DNA of 64,000 nt, taken from assembly GCA_028285085.1 (NCBI GenBank), contig JANQQI010000136.1:1-64000 (forward strand), in the 5' to 3' direction. Within the stretch, counting starts at the first letter, position 1. Each line of letters begins with the position of its first letter. Position numbers and translations under genes: made by a program. Below the pieces are notes generated by a model that searched no databases, had not been told where the DNA came from, and worked only from the letters and a program-made list of their open reading frames with translations. This document shows positions 16,598-25,790 of the stretch, one piece after another. Source of the DNA: Saprospiraceae bacterium. Its GTDB lineage: Bacteria; Bacteroidota; Bacteroidia; Chitinophagales; Saprospiraceae.

Positions 16598-17200
16598 TTA
16601 ATTTATTTTCGGAGTATTAAACATAGGATTGGCCATCCATTCTTCTTTGAGGATACCAAAAAGCAGGAGACTTACTCTACCGCTTAAATCAATTTTATTT
16701 AAAAAAGAGCGTAATTCTCCTTCTTGTCGACAGCCCAGTTTTTCCAAAGCTTTGATGCTGCGAATATTTTCAGCGTGTACGCCAAAACCAATTCGCTCGA
16801 GGCCAAGTGTTGCAAAACAAAATTGAAATAGTAATGATTTGCATTGCGTATTAAGCCCAGTTCCCCAAAATGATTTACCGTACCAAGTGTGTCCCATTTT
16901 AATATTGCCAAGTGATGGGTCAAAAGCATATAATCTGGTAATCCCGGCAAATTGATTTGTCTTTTTATCAAAAATCACAAAAGGATATTCTTCTTCTACT
17001 TTTCTTTTTTTTATCGCAGATTGTACATATCGCGTTAAGTTTTTTAATCCTTTTCCATTTTCTAAAAAATAAGTCCAAATCACTTCATTTTCGGAAATAG
17101 GCGCCAAAGCATCGATATGTTCCAATTGCAATGGACTTAATCTGGCTCGATCATTTTCGAGGATGTAATTTTCTAAAAAATCGAAGTTATACTTACTCAT
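16598..17200 (-). CDS. RimJ/RimL-type GNAT N-acetyltransferase
   Basis: A 200-residue cytoplasmic enzyme with a typical RimJ/RimL layout: RLSPLQLEHIDAL near the start, GHTWYGKSFWGTGLNTQCKSLLFQFCF in the acetyl-CoA region (residues 107-133) and IGFGVHAENIRSIKALEKLGCRQEGELRS (138-166). It overlaps the glycosidase gene by 8 bases and is followed by the symporter gene, so it is co-transcribed with them. Whether it modifies a metabolite of this pathway or a protein N-terminus is not visible. Confidence 0.88.
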   Translation of the reverse strand: MSKYNFDFLENYILENDRARLSPLQLEHIDALAPISENEVIWTYFLENGKGLKNLTRYVQSAIKKRKVEEEYPFVIFDKKTNQFAGITRLYAFDPSLGNIKMGHTWYGKSFWGTGLNTQCKSLLFQFCFATLGLERIGFGVHAENIRSIKALEKLGCRQEGELRSFLNKIDLSGRVSLLLFGILKEEWMANPMFNTPKIN

Positions 17201-18524
17201 TTTTATTTTTCTCTTTTAACAAATCTAAGACACAGGCTGCAGTCCATGAAAACTCACTCCCACCGTATCCATTATTTAATTGAGCCGCTAATGTTTTTTG
17301 CGCTTCGAAATATTCGTAAAAACCGAGTTTAGCCACTAGTTCAATAATATCTGACTTGACAATTTGTGCAGTGGCAGAAAATCCATAAGCATTTAAGCCA
17401 TGATAAATCATCCAATTCATTTGAGGCCAAACGGGACCGCGCCAGTATCGCTTGGAATCAAATAAAGGGTGATCGACATCAAAGCTGGGACAGACGTAGT
17501 AGCCACGTTGGTGTAAATCCAGCAGGTAATCATTCAATTTATGCGCCTGTACTGTATTGGGTATTTCAGCGTAGAGCGTAGCGACACTACCAATTTCTTT
17601 GTATCGAATAGGATGTCCGCCCCGCAGATCAAAGACCGTGAAAGCATCTAGCTCTTCATTCCATAGTTTTTGTACGAAAGCAGCTTTGGCTTGCTGCTGC
17701 CATTCTTCGATCTCGCCCACATCAAACCCAAAGCGCTGACCAAGCCGAATCAAGCTTTGGTTGGATTTAATTAATACGGCATTCATCAAAGTATCTTGAA
17801 TCAAAAAAGGGCTCTCCTCAAAAATACCCCGGCCATCGTATTGATATTTTTTACCCAGCTCCAAGAGGTAGACATAACGATCATACTGATAGGAAGTGGG
17901 GCGCTCCTCCGCCGGAGCGAGACTCGTATCGCGTCGCTGATAAGCCGGTAGCTTTTCCTGATTGACAACAATACGATCCAAGGAATTATCCCAAAGTGGA
18001 GAATTATCGCGACCGGATTCCCAAGGATGAAAAATAAAGGTTAACCCTTCTCGCTCTGGGTCCCGATATTGATAAAACCAACGGTGGCTTTTGACCACTT
18101 TTGAAAAAGAGGATTTTACAAAAGCAATTAATTTTTCATTATCGGGGAATTTATTCAGTAAATTTTCCAAAATAAAGCCATGCACAGCAGGTTGAGTGAT
18201 CCCCGATGTTTTTGGACGTTGAGGGGCACCAGTATTAATATTGGCATTCCAAAAATCATAATTTGGAAAATAGGTTTTTTCATTCTCGCTGTGAAAAATA
18301 ATGTGTGGGATCATACCATTTTCCCACTGCCCCGAAAATAAAGAATCCATTTCTTTAATAGCACGGTCCAAATTAAAATAGCTGTGCCCAAGGCTGATAA
18401 ATCCAGAATCCCAATTCCACTGAAATGGATAAAGTTTACTCGTTGGAATTGTAAATCCATCTTTCCAATTTTTTATCAGAATCTTTTCTACCGATTCATA
18501 AAGTGTTTCCACGGGAATAGACAT
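17193..18524 (-). CDS. GH63/MGH1-like glycoside hydrolase, possible mannosyl- or glucosylglycerate hydrolase
   Basis: A 443-residue cytoplasmic (no signal) alpha/alpha-barrel enzyme. LYPFQWNWDSGFISLGH (residues 31-47), HPWESGRDNSPLWDN (166-180) and GGSEFSWTAACVLDLL (near 421-436) match the mannosylglycerate/glucosylglycerate hydrolase group of GH63. By motif Asp173 is the general acid and Glu424 the general base. These enzymes hydrolyse the compatible solutes mannosylglycerate or glucosylglycerate to sugar and glycerate. Context supports an uptake-and-use pathway: TonB-dependent receptor upstream, symporter downstream, AraC regulator beyond. Length is standard. The exact glycoside is inferred. 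Confidence 0.82.
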   Translation of the reverse strand: MSIPVETLYESVEKILIKNWKDGFTIPTSKLYPFQWNWDSGFISLGHSYFNLDRAIKEMDSLFSGQWENGMIPHIIFHSENEKTYFPNYDFWNANINTGAPQRPKTSGITQPAVHGFILENLLNKFPDNEKLIAFVKSSFSKVVKSHRWFYQYRDPEREGLTFIFHPWESGRDNSPLWDNSLDRIVVNQEKLPAYQRRDTSLAPAEERPTSYQYDRYVYLLELGKKYQYDGRGIFEESPFLIQDTLMNAVLIKSNQSLIRLGQRFGFDVGEIEEWQQQAKAAFVQKLWNEELDAFTVFDLRGGHPIRYKEIGSVATLYAEIPNTVQAHKLNDYLLDLHQRGYYVCPSFDVDHPLFDSKRYWRGPVWPQMNWMIYHGLNAYGFSATAQIVKSDIIELVAKLGFYEYFEAQKTLAAQLNNGYGGSEFSWTAACVLDLLKEKNKNE

Positions 18525-18573
18525 GGTAATAGTTGTTTTAGCCGGTTTTTTAGATAAAAAAGCTTTGCCTTTA

Positions 18574-18607
18574 TAAAAAACATTGACGGGTGAGAGTCAC
18601 CCGTCAA
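18574..18607 (-). terminator. Intrinsic terminator after the TonB-dependent receptor
   Basis: A perfect 11-bp stem, TTGACGGGTGA and TCACCCGTCAA (18583-18607), has a 3-base loop and is followed on the minus strand by a T6 run. It lies between the receptor gene and the glycosidase gene, so the receptor may be transcribed in excess with partial read-through into the glycosidase operon. Confidence 0.85.
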
Positions 18608-18703
18608 CGCATAGCGCACTGAATATGAAAAAACGGTTCTTCAGATGGTGTTTAAGGTATTAAGTACTTTTTTGAAGATCAATTAATGATTTCCAAAAAT
18701 GCT

Positions 18704-21397
18704 CTAGAAATTAAGCGTCCCCGTGAAGAAAATTCTTCTTGGCAAAATAGGTCGTCCAAAAAAGAATTCACCTTCGCCCTCAACCAAGGCTCTGGGGTTA
18801 CCTTCAGTGATGCCTTGGGAATCCAGTAAATTAAATACTGAGAACCCCAAACGGAAAGATTCACCACGCTCACTATCTAAATCAATGGTATAGCCAGCCC
18901 CTAAGCGGACAATGCTGATTGGATCGAGTTCGATCGTATTATCATCGCTGGTGAATTTTGCTCCAGTATAATTGACCGTAGCAAAGGCATCGAAATTATT
19001 TTTGTCCAGATACAATCCCAGGAAGCCTAAAACATTCGGCTGACGCGCTAGCTCATTTCCTTCATTAGCTGTTTCCGAAGTTCCGTTGATTAGATCCTCT
19101 TGTATATTTTTTGTGATTTCGTGGCCCTGGAAGGTGAATGATCCACGGAGGTTTAAGCCATCAATCAATTTATAATCCCAAGTCGCTTCTAGACCAAAAG
19201 TGGCTGTATTTTGTTCGTTACGGCGTACCTGCTCCAATCGACCATTCACGAAAGAATTCACGATGGAAATTCGATCTTGTAAAGTCACGTAGTAGGCGGC
19301 TATTGAACCACTTAGTTTATCATTGCCGAATTTCACCCCGGCCTCCCCTTGCACAATCGTCTCCGGGCTGTAATCACTGTTGGTCACCCCGGTAGCAATC
19401 GGCACGAAGCCTCGTAGCTGTGGAAAGAAATACCCACGGGAGAAGTTGGCGTATAGATTTGTCGTATTGGACAATTCATAGAGCGCCGCTAAAGATACCG
19501 CCCAGCTAGACGCGTCAATCCCCGCTCGAACGAAGCTACCATCGGCAAAACTTACGTTAGCTAGGTCCGCAGATAGCTCTGGATTATCGTAGACGGTCGT
19601 TTCAACAATATTACCGTCACTAAATTCACCAGTTGTTCTTTCGTAGCGGAAGCCCACGTCAAAACGCCATTTATTAGCAATAATCTCATCGGTGATGTAG
19701 AAGGCGGCACGATTCTGTCGCAGATAACGATTACTCGTTTGGCCGAGGCGATTGTAAATGCCGCCTTGAGAGTAAATCACATTTTGCCCGATTGAATCCA
19801 AATAACTGATGTCGACCAAGCGAGGGTTATTATTCCATTCAGAAACCACACGATACTGGAAGTTCAAATCATCTGCTTCGGAACGGCCAATGAAGGTACC
19901 TAAGGTGATGTTATGGCTACCACTTTCGGTGGAAATATTTTTGGTAATCGAGGCTTCACCCGAATAGTCCGTCATGGGGCGAATACGATCTACGTGTAGG
20001 TTATCCACGACAAGGTCAGAACCATTGATGTCTCCTGACAAGCCATGATAATTAGCCGAAAAACCGGTATTATCCGGAGCTACGGTCTCCACGTAGCGAT
20101 CCAGCGTGGTAGGATTTCCACCGTTCGCGCCATTACCACCGACGTACAAGGCGAAGCTATGCTTGTAATTGGCCAAGCGCGCCTTAGCATTGAATTTAAG
20201 ATCATCAGCGAGGTCATATTCAAACTCTCCCAGCGCGTAGCCTCCTTTGGTATACACGCCATCTTCAATCGGACTTTCATAGACACCGCCCGCCGTCAAG
20301 AAAGAGGTATTACTCAGCTCGCCAGTCATCAATTGCGTTACGGGATCACCGTCGTTGCCGTCCAGGCGCTCCCGGCTGCCGCCTTCCAAGGGCAATGGCA
20401 TCAAAAACTGAGCGCGGTCGTTGATGAATTGGCCGTGTACGGTAAACGAACCTTTGTCGAATACTTTTTTGATATTCGCACGTAGCTGCCCACCGCGGGT
20501 AGGAATACCCGTATCGTAAGGCCCCTCATCGTAGCGCATGAAGCCCGTAATCGCATAATAAGTATTTGAATTTTCACCACCAAGTGTACCACCACTGTAA
20601 AAGTCGAGCTTCAAGCGGCCCTGATCAGCCCATTCCAAATTGATCATATTCCCGGGGTTAGTATCACCGGTTTTACTGATGTAGTTAATAATCCCGGCAG
20701 CAGATCCGGCACCGTAGAGAATGGCCGCACCTCCTCTGACAAATTCAACGCCTTTAAAGCCAATATCCGGGCGGGCGTAAACATCGTGGGCCGAGGAATT
20801 GAGTCCAAAGGTGGTCATCAAAGGCAGACCGTCATACTGCAATGGATTAAAAGTATACTGCCCCCCGGACGGTAGTCCTCGAACGAAGAGGTTCGTTGCG
20901 GTTTCACCACCACCACCTTCGGCGGTAATCCCGGGAATACTTCGCAAGATATCCGCCTGACTGTTCGCATTAAGCTTGGTGATTTGCTTCATTCGGAGTG
21001 AAGAAATCGACAATGGCGCTTGCTTTTGGGAACGGAAGGTACTAGAAGCCGTAATGACCACCTCATCCAGTCCAACTCCCGAGACCAGGACGAAATCCTG
21101 CGTCAGCGATTGATCACCACTAACAGTAATTTCAACCGTTTGACCGGTATATCCCGCAAAAGAGGCTTTCATCGTATAGGTTCCATCCTTGAACGAGAAG
21201 GAATAGTTGCCGTCAAAATCAGTGATGGTTCCTGTATTGAGTTCCGTTATGTAGATCGTGGCACCGATCAAAGGAGAGCCGTCCATGGCATCGGTAATTT
21301 TACCGGAAACCGTGTTTTGGGCTAGCACTAAACTAGACATGAAAATCAGGGAAATGATTAGCGTCAGTTTTTTGTAAGGTAGTAAATAATTCTTCAT
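18704..21397 (-). CDS. TonB-dependent outer-membrane receptor with carboxypeptidase-regulatory-like N-terminus
   Basis: An 897-residue protein: signal peptide ending ..SLVLAQ (about residue 26), a CarboxypepD_reg-like beta-sandwich (VSGKITDAMDGSPLIGATIYI, 29-49, to about 110), a plug domain (ILRSIPGITAEGGGGETATNLFVRGLP) and a 22-strand barrel ending FFTGTLNF. No SusD partner is adjacent, so it is not a standard polysaccharide utilization pair. The start at 21397 gives a proper signal peptide. Divergent from an AraC gene and upstream of a GH63-type enzyme and symporter, it probably imports a small glycoside. Siderophore uptake is the alternative. Confidence 0.9.
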   Translation of the reverse strand: MKNYLLPYKKLTLIISLIFMSSLVLAQNTVSGKITDAMDGSPLIGATIYITELNTGTITDFDGNYSFSFKDGTYTMKASFAGYTGQTVEITVSGDQSLTQDFVLVSGVGLDEVVITASSTFRSQKQAPLSISSLRMKQITKLNANSQADILRSIPGITAEGGGGETATNLFVRGLPSGGQYTFNPLQYDGLPLMTTFGLNSSAHDVYARPDIGFKGVEFVRGGAAILYGAGSAAGIINYISKTGDTNPGNMINLEWADQGRLKLDFYSGGTLGGENSNTYYAITGFMRYDEGPYDTGIPTRGGQLRANIKKVFDKGSFTVHGQFINDRAQFLMPLPLEGGSRERLDGNDGDPVTQLMTGELSNTSFLTAGGVYESPIEDGVYTKGGYALGEFEYDLADDLKFNAKARLANYKHSFALYVGGNGANGGNPTTLDRYVETVAPDNTGFSANYHGLSGDINGSDLVVDNLHVDRIRPMTDYSGEASITKNISTESGSHNITLGTFIGRSEADDLNFQYRVVSEWNNNPRLVDISYLDSIGQNVIYSQGGIYNRLGQTSNRYLRQNRAAFYITDEIIANKWRFDVGFRYERTTGEFSDGNIVETTVYDNPELSADLANVSFADGSFVRAGIDASSWAVSLAALYELSNTTNLYANFSRGYFFPQLRGFVPIATGVTNSDYSPETIVQGEAGVKFGNDKLSGSIAAYYVTLQDRISIVNSFVNGRLEQVRRNEQNTATFGLEATWDYKLIDGLNLRGSFTFQGHEITKNIQEDLINGTSETANEGNELARQPNVLGFLGLYLDKNNFDAFATVNYTGAKFTSDDNTIELDPISIVRLGAGYTIDLDSERGESFRLGFSVFNLLDSQGITEGNPRALVEGEGEFFFGRPILPRRIFFTGTLNF

Positions 21398-21460
21398 AAT
21401 TAAGTTTTGTATAATTATCGTATTCGATACTTTATTCCGTTTACGAGTTTTACTCCGATA

Positions 21461-21493
21461 CAAAACTAGAGTGAGTGAGATATTATGAATCAA
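21461..21493 (-). promoter_or_regulatory. Candidate promoter of the TonB-dependent receptor
   Basis: On the minus strand, TAGTTTTG (21468 down to 21461) matches the Bacteroidota -7 box TAnnTTTG, with TTG at 21493-21491 about 22 bases before it. It lies 64 bases upstream of the receptor start, in the gap shared with the divergent AraC gene. Confidence 0.4.
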
Positions 21494-21592
21494 TAGAATA
21501 CTATCATTCAATTACACTATTCTATACTTTTTCATCTATTTTTAGAATAATTGTAGCATTATAGTGCACCTTTATATTAAAACGGCCACGAT

Positions 21593-22465
21593 ATGAAGCC
21601 AGAATACGAAAAGATTATCGACCCCTTGGTGCGATCTTTTACTGCCAAAATTGTGAAGCGAGAGAGCCGTCCTTTGCTCAGTCAAGCGTGGCATTATCAT
21701 CCCGAGATTGAGATCTGTTTTACGGTGAAAAGTAACGGTCGACGATTTGTAGGGAATCAGATATCCGATTATCAGGAAAAAGATTTGGTCATGTTTGGAT
21801 CCAATCTCCCCCATGGATTCACTACCGAAGTATTCAGCCACCAAATCGTGATACAAATGACGCAGGATTTTTTGGGTCAAGTGTTTATCAACAGCCCGGA
21901 GGTCCGAGCGATCAAGCAGTTATTTTATCGGGCGAAGCGAGGGTTAGAATTTAAAGCTCGATCGAAAAAACAGGCGGTAAAAATTATCAAAAAGTTATTA
22001 CATCAGGACGATAAGGATGGGATGTACCAACTGCTTTATTTACTGGAATTGTTGCAGGTTTTGGCGGATGCGCAGGATGTAAAGGAAATCTGCTCCGAAG
22101 AATACGCTCTGGATTTCAACGAAGCGCATTTAGGTAGAATTAAAATCGTGTACGATCATATTATGGAACATTTCAAGGAAGAGGTGCGGATTAAAGATAT
22201 TTCAGATAAACTGAATATCTCGGAGGCTGCTTTTTATAAGTTTATTAAAAATCAAACGAAGAAGACTTACACGCAGATCATTAATGAATTTCGCATTAAC
22301 CACGCCAGCAAAATGCTTATCAATTCGGATAAAACAGTAGCACAAATCTGCTTTGAAAGTGGTTACAATAATTTGTCCTATTTCAACCGGAAATTTAAGG
22401 ACATCATGCTCCAAACGCCACATGAGTTTCGAAGAAATTATATTGGACGTGAGCGGCAAATTTGA
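21593..22465 (+). CDS. AraC family transcriptional regulator with cupin-type sensor domain
   Basis: A 290-residue regulator. The N-terminal half has a cupin-like sensor (WHYHPEIEICFTVKSNGRRFVGN, about residues 34-56, and FGSNLPHGF). The C-terminal 100 residues form two helix-turn-helix motifs (IKDISDKLNISEAAFYKFIKNQTKKTY and VAQICFESGYNNLSYFNRKFKDIMLQTPHEFR). This layout is typical of AraC regulators that respond to sugars in Bacteroidota. It is divergent from the TonB-dependent receptor and most likely controls it and the glycosidase-symporter genes. Confidence 0.92.
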   Translation: MKPEYEKIIDPLVRSFTAKIVKRESRPLLSQAWHYHPEIEICFTVKSNGRRFVGNQISDYQEKDLVMFGSNLPHGFTTEVFSHQIVIQMTQDFLGQVFINSPEVRAIKQLFYRAKRGLEFKARSKKQAVKIIKKLLHQDDKDGMYQLLYLLELLQVLADAQDVKEICSEEYALDFNEAHLGRIKIVYDHIMEHFKEEVRIKDISDKLNISEAAFYKFIKNQTKKTYTQIINEFRINHASKMLINSDKTVAQICFESGYNNLSYFNRKFKDIMLQTPHEFRRNYIGRERQI

Positions 22466-22482
22466 TTTTTAGTAAGAGGCGC

Positions 22483-23094
22483 TTACTTTTTAGGTTTTCC
22501 CATTAAATTGATCCCAATTCCCATATTAATCAAAAAGCCACCCCAGTCATTGAAAAAAAGGCTGTCTTCGGTTTTTAGATAATCGTAATTGAAGTCCAGA
22601 TAATAAGTGATATTCCTGGAAATGCGTCTCATATAACCAACCGCCATAATAAAACCAACCGCTTCTTCTTGTTGATCAGTCGAAAATTCTGAGACCAGGT
22701 TAAAAGATACGCCCGTTTTTAGTTGAAGGAAGTTATTATCCGGGAGTCGAACAGGATGATTCAGACCGACAGCAACTTGAATTCTTCGAGCGGTCAACGC
22801 ATTAAAACTTTCATCGTCCACAGTAAGTGTGCTATCAATATCAGAACGGTATTGGCCAAATTTTATCCAGGGTAGAAAGTCCGATTTGGAGGTTCCAAAT
22901 TGCATCCCGATGCTCCAATTGAAACTCGAGCTTGTATGGTATAAGTCTTTGAAACCATCGCTCCGTGGAAAAAACACCCCACTTTCCAGCGTAAGATCCC
23001 AAATATCAAATTTGGAGGTATCTGTTTGGGCATGTAAAAAGAGAGGGGTAAAAAAGAGGAAGAGAATAGGCCACTTGGTAAAGGTTATTTTCAT
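22483..23094 (-). CDS. Hypothetical outer-membrane beta-barrel-like protein
   Basis: A 203-residue protein with a signal peptide ending LFLHAQ (residue 22). The mature part alternates polar and hydrophobic residues in strands such as WSIGMQFGTSKS, IQVAVGLNHPVRL, AVGYMRRISRNITYYLDFNYDYL and a final GFLINMGIGINLMGK, as in small Bacteroidota porin-like barrels. I do not recognise a named family. It converges with the AraC gene and no operon partner is visible; repeat copy D lies upstream. Confidence 0.6.
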   Translation of the reverse strand: MKITFTKWPILFLFFTPLFLHAQTDTSKFDIWDLTLESGVFFPRSDGFKDLYHTSSSFNWSIGMQFGTSKSDFLPWIKFGQYRSDIDSTLTVDDESFNALTARRIQVAVGLNHPVRLPDNNFLQLKTGVSFNLVSEFSTDQQEEAVGFIMAVGYMRRISRNITYYLDFNYDYLKTEDSLFFNDWGGFLINMGIGINLMGKPKK

Positions 23095-23166
23095 TTTAGC
23101 AGTCGTTTTTAGCTAAGGAGCTATTGATGATGAAACCTCAGGATTACATTTTAGCTTTATATGATT

Positions 23167-23361
23167 TTCATTTATTCCAACAGCTGAAAAAACGAAACAA
23201 AAAAAGCCGCAACTGTGAATCTTTTGGCTGCAATTAAATCTGCTGCCCGCGACCTTTCCAAGGTCAAGAAAACGATGATGTCATTTTCTTTCTGAAAAGG
23301 TCTTGATAAATTGGCCAGCCCTCAATTTAATTACCTTAACGCCAAAATTTTCAAAGGTTGA
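23167..23361 (+). repeat. Dispersed hairpin repeat family 1, copy D (short tail)
   Basis: Short-tail copy. The outer arms read GACCTTT ... AAAGGTC instead of GAGCTTT ... AAAGCTC in copy C, a compensatory pair change. The inner arms are GAAAA ... TTTTC with one mismatch. It ends TCAAAGGTTGA. It lies between the outer-membrane protein gene and the T9SS remnant. Confidence 0.85.
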
Positions 23362-23523
23362 TTTGATAGCTTCTAGCTCAGTCAGTATACAATATTACTA
23401 ATTTGCTAAATGCATACTACAAAAGAGTTTAGTATAGATACTTTACAACCAATTGAATGCATTTAGAGTCCATAACTTTAATAAAAATCTTAGCCAAAAG
23501 GTAACTTTAATTAACTACCAAAA

Positions 23524-23953
23524 TGAAGGCTAAGCTAAAAATAATGATGAGCAGATTGATGTGAAGCAGGACTTGCAAACAGAAGCCGAGGTGATCAGAA
23601 CCGGCTGGTCCTGCCAGGATTTAATCCTCAATGGAGATGAAATCACTATAGACGATTGCTTCGTTACCAGCACCGCTGAAGCTAACTCGCAGAGCAATTG
23701 GCTCGAGGTTTTGCCTAATCCTTCCGATGGCTATTTCAATCTGAATTTTAATGTCCCAGAAATGGGTGATTACAAGTTAAACCTCTTTGATTTACAGGGT
23801 CAGGTTGTTTTTTCTGAAGAGCTACAGGCTACGACACCTTTTGTCCAAGGTGACATCTATGTACCGGATTTGTCTCCCGGTAGTTATATCCTGAGCCTGA
23901 CGACTGAGGATGGCAGCAGTTATTCTGAAAAAATTTCGGTGATGGAGCGATGA
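23524..23953 (+). pseudogene. Remnant of a T9SS-secreted protein (sorting domain retained)
   Basis: The frame ending at 23953 encodes a clear type A T9SS sorting domain: NWLEVLPNPSDGYFNLNF, then YKLNLFDLQGQVVFSEEL, VPDLSPGSYILSLTTEDG and a final EKISVMER. It lacks an ATG and a signal peptide: upstream of 23561 (GTG) it runs back only to a stop at 23531. In another frame, an ATG at 23524 gives MKAKLKIMMSRLM, then a stop, resembling the start of a signal peptide. This fits a larger secreted protein whose middle was deleted and whose ends are now out of frame. A functional small protein from GTG is less likely, since T9SS export requires a signal peptide. Confidence 0.55.
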
Positions 23954-24004
23954 TATCGAGATGGCCATTTGCTAAGCCACTAACATTCTGCGCCATCGCG
24001 ATTC

Positions 24005-25225
24005 CTACTTCGGACCGCCATTTTGGTCTACCTTAAACATAATTAAATCAAAGTCCTGAGTGGTAGAAACACCTTCGATATGACCAGTGATAATAAATTC
24101 GTTAGCATTACTTTCAATAATTTTGCTGGAGGCTTCATAAAGGCTGCCGCCGTAGGATTTTTGCCACTTCAGGTCGCCATCGGCGTTTATTTTGGTGATA
24201 TAAATATCACTCAGACTGCCACTACAGGTGGTACCATCGCCCAGGATCAGAAAATCATTTTCGGTGGTCTCGATGATGGATTTAAAGTTCTCGCGATTTT
24301 CCGAGCTGAGGGTACGGCTCCATAGCGTTTCTCCAGCTTCATCCAATTTAATGATCATCAGGTCGGTATCAAATGGATCTGATCCTTCGGCGGATGCGTT
24401 AGCACCAACGAGGAATTGATTGTCGCTGGTAATGATGATTTCATAACTGATAAATACCTCGGGCGTGGATCCCAGATTTTTCTGCCAAACGACGTTGCCC
24501 TCATCATCAAACTTCGTCAAAATCATATCTAATTCCAGACCATTGGTTGCCGTGGAAGCGGTTAACACTACCACATGATTATCGCTTGTTCGCTTAATAT
24601 CCACTGCCTGATCCTTAAATGCGTAATCATTGATTTGCGACCAGATTTCGTTACCATCCTTATCGATGCGAATCAGATATTCATCCGTAGAGGTGGCGCC
24701 GCCGGTCACCGAATAACCTACGATGAGGTAACTTTCATCCTCAAGTTGAACTACCGCATTGCCTCTTTCAGCACTTGAGGTACCATAAGACTTTGACCAT
24801 TCTTCTTGTCCATCGGCGTCTGTTTTCACAATATATACTTCCAATCCACCCTCCGTGAAGTTCCTGGTCGAACCGCAAAGGAGAAAGCCGCCATCCTGGG
24901 TAGAAATTAAAGATGAGGCAAAATTATCCCCGGACTCTCCATATTCTTCCGTCCAAAGTACATTTAAATCTCCATCAAACTTCGTCAACTGAAAATCAGA
25001 AGAAGCGCCATTCACATGACTATTACCCAAGGTCACAAAATGATTGTCCTCCGTTCTGATCAAACCACTTACCTCGCCAAGGTCCGTGTCAATGACCTGA
25101 TAAACACTTTCCGGGAAAACCTCATCACTACACATCTCCGCGGAGGTATCATCATCATTATTTTTGCACGAGAAAAGAGAAATCGCCAGGATGGCCAAGG
25201 TTAACATAGCTTTGTTGTACTGCAT
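24005..25225 (-). CDS. Lipoprotein with repeated beta-propeller-like blades
   Basis: A 406-residue lipoprotein (ISLFSC lipobox near residue 20, then an Asp-rich NNDDDTS linker typical of surface-exposed Bacteroidota lipoproteins). The rest is about seven repeats of a ~50-residue unit, each with the pattern DGGFLLCGST..., a linker, YIVKTDADGQEEWSKSYG. Such repeats form beta-propellers and occur in many Bacteroidota surface proteins of unknown ligand. I use the Met at 25225, which gives the signal peptide directly. It stands alone with no operon partner within 90 bases. Confidence 0.7.
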   Translation of the reverse strand: MQYNKAMLTLAILAISLFSCKNNDDDTSAEMCSDEVFPESVYQVIDTDLGEVSGLIRTEDNHFVTLGNSHVNGASSDFQLTKFDGDLNVLWTEEYGESGDNFASSLISTQDGGFLLCGSTRNFTEGGLEVYIVKTDADGQEEWSKSYGTSSAERGNAVVQLEDESYLIVGYSVTGGATSTDEYLIRIDKDGNEIWSQINDYAFKDQAVDIKRTSDNHVVVLTASTATNGLELDMILTKFDDEGNVVWQKNLGSTPEVFISYEIIITSDNQFLVGANASAEGSDPFDTDLMIIKLDEAGETLWSRTLSSENRENFKSIIETTENDFLILGDGTTCSGSLSDIYITKINADGDLKWQKSYGGSLYEASSKIIESNANEFIITGHIEGVSTTQDFDLIMFKVDQNGGPK

Positions 25226-25314
25226 TGTTGTTATATTTTTTGCATTTAGAGTTTCAAATATACGCTCATCCATTCATTTTTCTATAAATAAAGACGTCGG
25301 ATACGTGGGGGTTA

Positions 25315-25704
25315 TTATTCCGGAGTCTTCGATTTGTTAAGTAGGTGATATCGAATCAACAATATTGCTACCAGCAAAAATGGCACCGTAGACAGCAAAA
25401 TCTTGACATTTGAACTAATGATACCAATAAAAAACATCAGTAGTAGCAAAAGGCCAATGCCACCTAACCCCAGAAAAGTCATCAGTCGATTGGGTTGCTT
25501 TTGGAAAAGTGTGATCAGCAGTAATATTTGTCCCGCTAAAGGCAATAAAATCAAAGGGTGAATAACGGAGGACGGATCAGTAAACAGCTTAACCAGAATG
25601 TCCAACTCTTCTTGGATTAAAAACGTACTATTGCCCTGCCCCCATTCCAGATAGCCGACAAATGAGGTGAGGATGAGGCCAGCGTTGAGTAGCTTACTCT
25701 TCAT
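25315..25704 (-). CDS. Hypothetical four-helix membrane protein
   Basis: A 129-residue protein with four hydrophobic segments (residues 5-18, 47-65, 75-93 and 98-115) and a charged C-terminus (LLNKSKTPE). No family is recognised. It follows the DUF308-like gene by 86 bases on the same strand and may belong to the group 28422-25315 with the ferric-reductase-like flavocytochrome. Confidence 0.6.
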   Translation of the reverse strand: MKSKLLNAGLILTSFVGYLEWGQGNSTFLIQEELDILVKLFTDPSSVIHPLILLPLAGQILLLITLFQKQPNRLMTFLGLGGIGLLLLLMFFIGIISSNVKILLSTVPFLLVAILLIRYHLLNKSKTPE

Positions 25705-25790
25705 ATAGAATGGTTTTGAAAGATGACTTCCTCTGAGGTCAAAGTCTGTGTCCTCAATACCCTTTTCCAGCCTTATAAAAATAGCAAAAA

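Noticed and set aside
20045..20485. 146-residue frame antisense to the TonB-dependent receptor
   Set aside because: It lies wholly within a well-supported gene; its composition is that of a reversed coding strand.
23561..23953. Intact 130-residue secreted protein starting at GTG
   Set aside because: T9SS cargo needs a signal peptide, which this frame lacks; a remnant explains it better.
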